Source: Clostridiales bacterium
GTDB lineage: Bacteria; Bacillota; Clostridia; Oscillospirales; JAAYOS01
Assembly: GCA_012521525.1 (NCBI GenBank)
Contig: JAAYMG010000250.1
Location: 1-10,822, forward strand
Direction: 5' to 3'
Length of the DNA: 10,822 nt
Part shown: positions 7,231-10,822 of the stretch, piece by piece
Layout of the letters: each line of letters starts with the position of its first letter
Numbering within the stretch: position 1 is the stretch's first letter
Notes under the pieces: generated by a model
Databases searched by the model: none
What the model was told of the DNA's origin: nothing
The model's input: the letters and a program-made list of their open reading frames with translations, nothing else
Position numbers and translations under genes: made by a program

Positions 7231-7444
7231 TATATCCGAGCAGCTGGCGAAGCAGGAATCCACGTCCCCATGGCTGGGGCGTACACCCGGGTTCGCATAC
7301 AAAGAACGGATCGGCTGCCTGACTTGCGATAACGCTGCCGACGAAGCCGATCGATGCCTGCGCTGCCATCTGCGTCTTCAAATCGAGCAGCCAAAATTAT
7401 GGAACGCTTTTTCGGAAAGCCAGGTGAAAGACAATGCAATGTAA
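7211..7444 (+). pseudogene. Displaced C-terminal tail of the GltD-like fusion protein (+1 frame)
   Basis: Reading from 7211 in the +1 frame gives FLGGDGDISEQLAKQES and continues for about 77 residues to TAA 7442-7444. It includes an FeS-type motif CLTC...CLRC (codons at 7316, 7325, 7355 and 7364, spacing CxxC-x9-CxxC) followed by HLRLQIEQ. GltD/SfrB-like proteins normally continue after 'AID' with xYLGGDGDI and end with EAxRCLRCDLRLQI, so this is the true end of the upstream protein. Its stop overlaps the start of the next gene (ATG 7434), as expected for an originally coupled operon. The cause is either a mutation, a sequencing or assembly error, or recoding at GAT-CTT-TCT-CGG (7207-7218). 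The tail has no start codon suited to independent translation. Confidence 0.7.
7422..7427 (+). promoter_or_regulatory. Ribosome binding site of the small HydB-like FeS gene
   Basis: AGGTGA ends six bases before ATG 7434, inside the displaced tail of the preceding gene. It favours ATG 7434 over the in-frame ATG at 7449, which is too far away. Confidence 0.6.
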
Positions 7445-8087
7445 CAAAATGATATCAAATATAAACGGCATTGGATTCCCCTACTCCGGTGAGCGCGACA
7501 GGTGTTCAGTAGATTATGTTTTCAGACTGCTCGATCAGTTGAGGAACACCCTTTGCGGAAAAGGCGTCTTCTGCCGCGACGCCGCTTCGCAGCTGTACAG
7601 TATAGTCGGCAGTATCCGCGGCGGAGAAGGAAAGAGCGGGGATGTGGGCCTGATCAGGGAAATATGCCAGGCTTCCCTGCAGCTTGCCGACTGTGAGATG
7701 ACAAGGGAGGCAGTCAAGGAGATCCTCTCGCTTCTCGATACCGACGGGGAAAACTGGGATGCTCACATCACACGCCGACGCTGCCCTTCACTGAGTTGTG
7801 AGAGCCTCACGATTTTCTACATCGACCCGGCAGTTTGCGACGGATGCGGCAAATGCACGGACATATGCCCTGAAAGTGCGATCGACGGCTCCCCCGCCCT
7901 GATCCACGTCATAGATCGGGAAGTGTGCACGAGATGCGCGGCATGCGAACCCGTATGCCCTGTTTCCGCCATAAAAAGAGCCGATGTCGCCGGCGTCCCT
8001 CCAAAGACTCCGGATGCGCCTGTCCCTGTAGGCTCATTTAAGGCCGAACCTGTCAGGAAGGGACTTCGCAAAGGCCTTAGGCCATAA
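7434..8087 (+). CDS. Stand-alone C-terminal FeS module of HydB/NuoF type (NADH_4Fe-4S plus two ferredoxin clusters)
   Basis: This 217-residue protein matches only the C-terminal third of HydB/NuoF-like subunits. LCGKGVFCRDAASQL (C41, C47) aligns with the SCGxCxPCR motif, and LADC (C87) with the later SLCG. The motif's middle cysteine is glycine (G44), so one N3-type ligand is missing. WDAHITRRRCPSLSC (residues 108-122) then matches the EAHIxxKRCPAGxC bridge. Two [4Fe-4S] ferredoxin motifs follow: C135/138/141/145 and C165/168/171/175. The FMN/NADH-binding domain of HydB/NuoF is absent altogether. The last ~35 residues are proline- and basic-rich. The gene overlaps the preceding gene's displaced tail and probably forms a complex with that protein, whose GltD-like part would replace the missing flavin/NADH domain. 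No independent catalytic activity is expected. Confidence 0.75.
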   Translation: MQCNKMISNINGIGFPYSGERDRCSVDYVFRLLDQLRNTLCGKGVFCRDAASQLYSIVGSIRGGEGKSGDVGLIREICQASLQLADCEMTREAVKEILSLLDTDGENWDAHITRRRCPSLSCESLTIFYIDPAVCDGCGKCTDICPESAIDGSPALIHVIDREVCTRCAACEPVCPVSAIKRADVAGVPPKTPDAPVPVGSFKAEPVRKGLRKGLRP

Positions 8088-8120
8088 GATGCCAATGATA
8101 CAAGTCAATCATATGAAATG

Positions 8121-8124
8121 AGGT
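8121..8124 (+). promoter_or_regulatory. Ribosome binding site of the acyl carrier protein gene
   Basis: AGGT, within GAGGTATA, lies seven bases before ATG 8132. The 44-base gap after the upstream stop shows no clear promoter or terminator, so the gene is probably read from the operon promoter. Confidence 0.5.
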
Positions 8125-8131
8125 ATATACG

Positions 8132-8374
8132 ATGGAAGAACGCCATGAAATCGTCAAAGCAATAATCGAACGCACCGCAAAGCTGACCGGCCGTGATCCG
8201 GCGGAGCTGAATGAAGATACGGAGTTTGCCGGGCTGGATATGAAAAGCGTCAACTATTCGCAGCTGATCGTTTACCTTGAAGATGAGGTCGACGTTGAGA
8301 TTTCATACATGGCTTTCCGCAAGAATGCCACTATCGGCCAGGCAGCCGACTACATCATGTCACTTATCGGCTGA
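8132..8374 (+). CDS. Divergent acyl carrier protein
   Basis: An 80-residue acidic, helical protein of normal ACP length. Helix 1 is EERHEIVKAIIERTAKLTG. The loop DPAELNEDTEFAGLDMKS leads to helix 2, VNYSQLIVYLEDEVDVEI. S39 occupies the site that carries 4'-phosphopantetheine. The canonical DSL triad reads KSV, and the preceding aspartate, normally recognised by partner enzymes, is lysine (K38). This is unlike the housekeeping fatty-acid ACP and suggests a dedicated carrier for one pathway. It is followed after five bases by holo-ACP synthase, then phosphotransacylase and butyrate kinase, while the upstream neighbours are redox flavoproteins. A role in fatty acid synthesis is unlikely from this context, as no Fab genes are present. 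The cargo is unknown. Confidence 0.8.
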   Translation: MEERHEIVKAIIERTAKLTGRDPAELNEDTEFAGLDMKSVNYSQLIVYLEDEVDVEISYMAFRKNATIGQAADYIMSLIG

Positions 8375-8379
8375 ACGGC

Positions 8380-8760
8380 ATGATTTTCGGAATAGGTGTC
8401 GATATTATAGCGGTTTCTCGCATCAGCGTCCTTGAAAAGACGGAGGACCCTTTTTTCTCCTCCGTCTTTACACATAGGGAGCGTGAGGAAGCCGCTTCTC
8501 AAAAAGATCCGGTCGCCTATTATGCGGGACGCTTCGCAGCAAAAGAAGCGGTGTACAAAAGCCTTCGCCTTCACGGGGATGCCCGTTTCAACGAAATCGA
8601 AGTGCTCGCCGGACGTTCCGGCGCTCCGGAAGCGCATCTATCCGGAGCGCTGCTTGAGCATGCAAAAAAACAAGGCATCAGCCAGATACACATTTCGATC
8701 TCACATGAGACAGACTATGCAATATCATACGCAATCGCCGAAACGGGGGATCAACCATGA
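8380..8760 (+). CDS. acpS: Holo-[acyl-carrier-protein] synthase (AcpS-type phosphopantetheinyl transferase)
   Basis: At 126 residues this is a full-length AcpS. It transfers 4'-phosphopantetheine from CoA to a serine of apo-ACP. The magnesium/CoA site is visible: D8 in MIFGIGVDII and E56 in GRFAAKEAVYKSL, with the late ISISHE motif. The start lies five bases after the ACP stop without a clear ribosome binding site, so translation is probably coupled to the ACP gene, its likely substrate. The end overlaps the next start as ATGA (8757-8760). Two strong inverted repeats lie inside the coding sequence (8436-8469 and 8619-8652). It could also serve the housekeeping ACP, but its position points to the adjacent divergent one. 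Confidence 0.9.
   Translation: MIFGIGVDIIAVSRISVLEKTEDPFFSSVFTHREREEAASQKDPVAYYAGRFAAKEAVYKSLRLHGDARFNEIEVLAGRSGAPEAHLSGALLEHAKKQGISQIHISISHETDYAISYAIAETGDQP
8436..8469 (+). repeat. Perfect 12-bp inverted repeat inside acpS
   Basis: AAAGACGGAGGA (8436-8447) and TCCTCCGTCTTT (8458-8469) are exactly complementary with a 10-base CCCTTTTTTC loop. The left arm includes GGAGGA, a Shine-Dalgarno-like string. Being coding, it also encodes the conserved PFFSSVFT region. It may form an mRNA hairpin about 55 bases into acpS. Confidence 0.6.
8619..8652 (+). repeat. Second inverted repeat inside acpS
   Basis: GCGCTCCGGA (8621-8630) and TCCGGAGCGC (8641-8650) are exactly complementary with a 10-base loop. 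A G-T pair and a C-G pair extend the stem to 12. It is GC-rich and should be a stable RNA hairpin about 105 bases before the phosphotransacylase start. No T-run follows. Confidence 0.6.
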
Positions 8761-9755
8761 CATTTACCGAGACACTGCTCAAAAAAGCGCTTCTAAGCCC
8801 GAAAAGCATCGTCCTTCCTGAAGCATCAGAAGAGAAAATCCTCCTGGCTGCCAGAAAAGTTGCGGACCTTGGCGCCGCCCGTCCCATACTGCTTGGCAAC
8901 CCGGATGAGATATCAGCCTCGGCAAACGGTGCGGGCGTTTCTCTGGAAGGTATCGAAGTAGTCGATTCCGGTGATGAAGCATTTAAAACCGAACTAATAG
9001 GAAAATTACTTGAAGTATGCGGCGATTTCAGCGAAAAAGCCCTGAACAGGAAGTTCCGCGACCCCTTGAATGTCGCCGCGGCAATGGTCAGGACCGGTTA
9101 CGCGGACTGCCTCGGCGCAGGCCTTACCTGTTCCACCGGAGAAGTTATCCTGACAGCCCAGCTCATGATCGGGATGCATGAAGGCATAAACACCGTGTCA
9201 AGTATCGGAATAGCCGAGTTTCCCAACTTCAACGGTCCTGAGGGAAACCTGCTTTGCCTTACAGATTGTGCGGTAAATATGAGGCCAAGTCCGGAAGAAC
9301 TGGCAGACATAGCGATAACTTCTGCACAGACCGTCCGCACCCTTCTGGGCTGGGAACCGAGAGTCGCAATGCTTTCCTTCTCAACCAGGGGGTCAAGCGA
9401 ACACGAAGACGTGGAAAAAGTCCGGAAGGCTGTAGAAATTGCCAGATCCCGCAAGCCCGACCTGTTGATCGACGGCGAGTTTCAGCTGGATGCCGCCATC
9501 ATTCCCGAAGTGGCAAGAAAAAAAGTCCGTGATCACTCACCCGTGGCCGGCCGCGCAAACATCATAGTGTTTCCCGACCTTGGCGCCGGCAACATCGGCG
9601 TAAAGATGGCTCAGATCTTTGGCGGTGCTGTTGCCCACGGGCCTCTCCTCCAGGGATTTGCAAAGCCCGTGACCGATTTTTCCCGGTCGGCACCCGTGGA
9701 AGAAATAGCAGGTAACCTCGTGATGCTCTCGGTTTACGCGCAAAACATGCAGTAA
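8757..9755 (+). CDS. Phosphotransacylase of the PTA/PTB family (phosphate acetyltransferase-like)
   Basis: At 332 residues this has the length of a short-form Pta rather than Ptb (about 300). The conserved MLSFSTRGSSEHEDVEKV begins near residue 205, and LGAGNIGVKMAQIFGGAVAHGP lies near 280-300. The late catalytic loop reads DFSRSAPVEE, with S309 and R310 retained. The usual NDLSRG is altered, and an aspartate known in archaeal Pta corresponds to E316. The enzyme should interconvert acyl-CoA plus phosphate with acyl phosphate plus CoA. PlsX, in a related fold family, does the same with acyl-ACP, and the ACP and AcpS genes directly upstream make that variant worth testing. GGGGGA (8745-8750) is the ribosome binding site, and the start overlaps the acpS stop by four bases. 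The partner downstream is butyrate kinase rather than acetate kinase, so a C4 or branched acyl chain is possible. Confidence 0.85.
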   Translation: MTFTETLLKKALLSPKSIVLPEASEEKILLAARKVADLGAARPILLGNPDEISASANGAGVSLEGIEVVDSGDEAFKTELIGKLLEVCGDFSEKALNRKFRDPLNVAAAMVRTGYADCLGAGLTCSTGEVILTAQLMIGMHEGINTVSSIGIAEFPNFNGPEGNLLCLTDCAVNMRPSPEELADIAITSAQTVRTLLGWEPRVAMLSFSTRGSSEHEDVEKVRKAVEIARSRKPDLLIDGEFQLDAAIIPEVARKKVRDHSPVAGRANIIVFPDLGAGNIGVKMAQIFGGAVAHGPLLQGFAKPVTDFSRSAPVEEIAGNLVMLSVYAQNMQ

Positions 9756-9779
9756 AACAAGTAAAAGGACTGTTTACTG
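9750..9779 (+). other. Weak hairpin after the phosphotransacylase stop
   Basis: CAGTAAAACA (9750-9759) can pair with TGTTTACTG (9771-9779) with one bulged A. The stem is A/T-rich and has no T-run, so termination here is doubtful. It overlaps the TAA stop. It may be a weak mRNA structure or a chance match. Confidence 0.25.
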
Positions 9780-9795
9780 GTCTATAAATAACCCA

Positions 9796-9821
9796 TCGAT
9801 ACATTTCGATATCAGTCGATA
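9796..9821 (+). repeat. Three TCGATA repeats at exact 10-bp spacing
   Basis: TCGATA occurs at 9796-9801, 9806-9811 and 9816-9821, each separated by four bases. The repeats therefore fall on one face of the DNA helix. They lie in the 164-base A/T-rich gap between the phosphotransacylase and butyrate kinase genes. A transcription factor binding array is possible. I find no confident promoter in the gap: TTGCAA (9824-9829) and TATAAA (9844-9849) are only 14 bases apart. Confidence 0.45.
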
Positions 9822-9919
9822 CGTTGCAATATTAATAAATGCCTATAAACCAGGATATCTGTCCTTACATATACGAAAAAAAACCAAACTATTAAGTACC
9901 GGTTCAGGATGATATGACT

Positions 9920-10822
9920 ATGGAAAAGATATATAAAATATTCACGATAAATCCCGGCTCCACCTCAACGAAGATCGCCCTCTTCGAAAACGACAGAAAG
10001 GTGTTCGGCGTCACGCTGGATCATGATGCATCCGAACTTGCCGGTTTTGCCAGCCTCAGCGAACAGCTCCCGTATCGCCGCGAAAAAATCCTTCGGGCCC
10101 TTGCGGAGCAGGAGCTCACGCTTGAAAAAACAGACGCCTTTGTCGGACGCGGAGGCGGCCTTGCCCCGCTGGTCAGCGGAACTTATATCATCAACGATAT
10201 ATTGCTGAAACACGCAAGGGAATGTTTCGCGGGCGTGCATCCGGCGACTCTGGGCGCGCAGCTTGCGGCTTCCTTCGCGGAAGAATTCGGAGGCAGCCGA
10301 TATGTCGTGAACCCGCCCGATGTCGACGAATTCTGCGAGCTTGCCAGGATAACGGGTATCAGGGGCGTGTACCGTGAAAGCCGCATCCACGCCCTAAACC
10401 AGAAAGAAATCGCCATCAGGTACGCCTCAGGCACAGGTAAGAGATATGAAGACCTGAACCTTATCGTCGCCCACATCGGAGGAGGGATATCCGTTACCGC
10501 GCATAAAAAGGGCAGGATGATCGACTCCAACGATATCCTGAACGGAGACGGGCCTTTCGCGCCGACACGCTGCGGCTCGATACCGGTAAGTGCGCTGCTG
10601 AAATTGGATCCGGCAGAAGTGAAGCCGAAGATAACAAAAACCGGAGGTCTGGTCGATCATCTCGGGACATCCGATACGAGGGAAGTCAAACGCCGCATCG
10701 AGGCGGGTGATAAATACGCAAAGCTCATATATGACGCAATGATCTACCAGATCGCAAAAGAGATCGGCTCCATGGCTGCGGTTCTGCGCGGTGAGATAGA
10801 CGCCATAATATTTACCGGCGGG
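9920..10822 (+). CDS. buk: Butyrate kinase, N-terminal 301 residues (cut by window end)
   Basis: Butyrate kinase makes ATP from butyryl (or similar acyl) phosphate. The open frame covers 301 residues of the usual ~355 and runs off the window. Acetokinase-family signatures are the phosphate-binding INPGSTSTK (residues 10-18), VGRGGGLAPLVSGTY, HALNQKEIA, HIGGGISVTAHKKGR, NGDGPFAPTRCGSIP, and IIFTGG at the very end. VGRGG and HALNQK point to Buk rather than acetate kinase. ATG 9920 is preferred because AGGA (9906-9909) lies ten bases upstream and the protein then starts MEKIYKIFTINPG as in relatives; ATG 9914, two codons earlier, is also possible. It is separated from the phosphotransacylase gene by 164 bases with a repeat array, so it may have its own regulation. 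Isobutyrate or isovalerate kinase activity cannot be excluded. Confidence 0.9.
   Translation, partial: MEKIYKIFTINPGSTSTKIALFENDRKVFGVTLDHDASELAGFASLSEQLPYRREKILRALAEQELTLEKTDAFVGRGGGLAPLVSGTYIINDILLKHARECFAGVHPATLGAQLAASFAEEFGGSRYVVNPPDVDEFCELARITGIRGVYRESRIHALNQKEIAIRYASGTGKRYEDLNLIVAHIGGGISVTAHKKGRMIDSNDILNGDGPFAPTRCGSIPVSALLKLDPAEVKPKITKTGGLVDHLGTSDTREVKRRIEAGDKYAKLIYDAMIYQIAKEIGSMAAVLRGEIDAIIFTGG

Noticed and set aside
6759..7439. 226-codon open frame on the minus strand
   Set aside because: It runs opposite the NAD(P) domain and displaced tail of the GltD-like protein, and has low-complexity Ser/Pro-rich sequence typical of an antisense shadow.
9796..9821. CRISPR or replication iteron interpretation of the TCGATA repeats
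   Set aside because: The units are six bases with four-base spacing, far too short for CRISPR, and no replication gene or DnaA box cluster is nearby.
9824..9849. Promoter TTGCAA/TATAAA before butyrate kinase
   Set aside because: The spacer is only 14 bases, too short for a normal sigma-A promoter.

Overview
The window looks like part of the chromosome of a strictly anaerobic fermentative bacterium, most likely Bacillota (Clostridia) or a physiologically similar group such as Synergistota. The grounds are a GlpP-type antiterminator, strong GGAGG ribosome binding sites, extended -10 promoters, oxygen-sensitive multi-FeS flavoproteins and butyrate kinase. No sequence search was possible, so the taxon is an inference. 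Every gene is on the + strand. I see no RNA genes, CRISPR array or mobile element.

Region A (1-3651) is a glycerol-3-phosphate oxidation module. The window opens on the last 36 codons of glpP. A good promoter (135-163) follows, then a leader carrying a strong intrinsic terminator (215-259) and a possible competing antiterminator hairpin (200-227). Three genes follow: a GlpA-like FAD dehydrogenase with a C-terminal BFD-type [2Fe-2S] domain, a GlpB/HcnB-like FAD/NAD(P) oxidoreductase, and a small DUF1667 cysteine protein. GlpP probably controls read-through into this operon.

Region B (3652-3880) is a boundary with two hairpins, one with 22 paired positions, and then a near-consensus extended -10 promoter (3797-3825).

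Region C (3881-10822) is an unusual co-directional cluster. In order it holds: a cytoplasmic fumarate-reductase-like flavoprotein that appears to lack the classical fumarate reductase catalytic residues; a fusion of a NuoG-type FeS region and a GltD/NfnB-like flavoprotein, whose last ~77 residues are displaced by a frameshift; a small protein equivalent to only the C-terminal FeS part of HydB/NuoF; a divergent acyl carrier protein; holo-ACP synthase; a Pta-family phosphotransacylase; and butyrate kinase, cut by the window end.

A testable reading of region C is that NAD(P)H or ferredoxin electrons pass through the FeS/GltD complex to the flavoprotein reductase. The dedicated ACP, its pantetheinylating enzyme, the phosphotransacylase and the kinase would then turn an acyl thioester into acyl phosphate and ATP. 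The combination of a redox module with a private ACP and an acyl-phosphate/ATP module is the most interesting thing in the window. Each part belongs to a known family; the joint function is inference.
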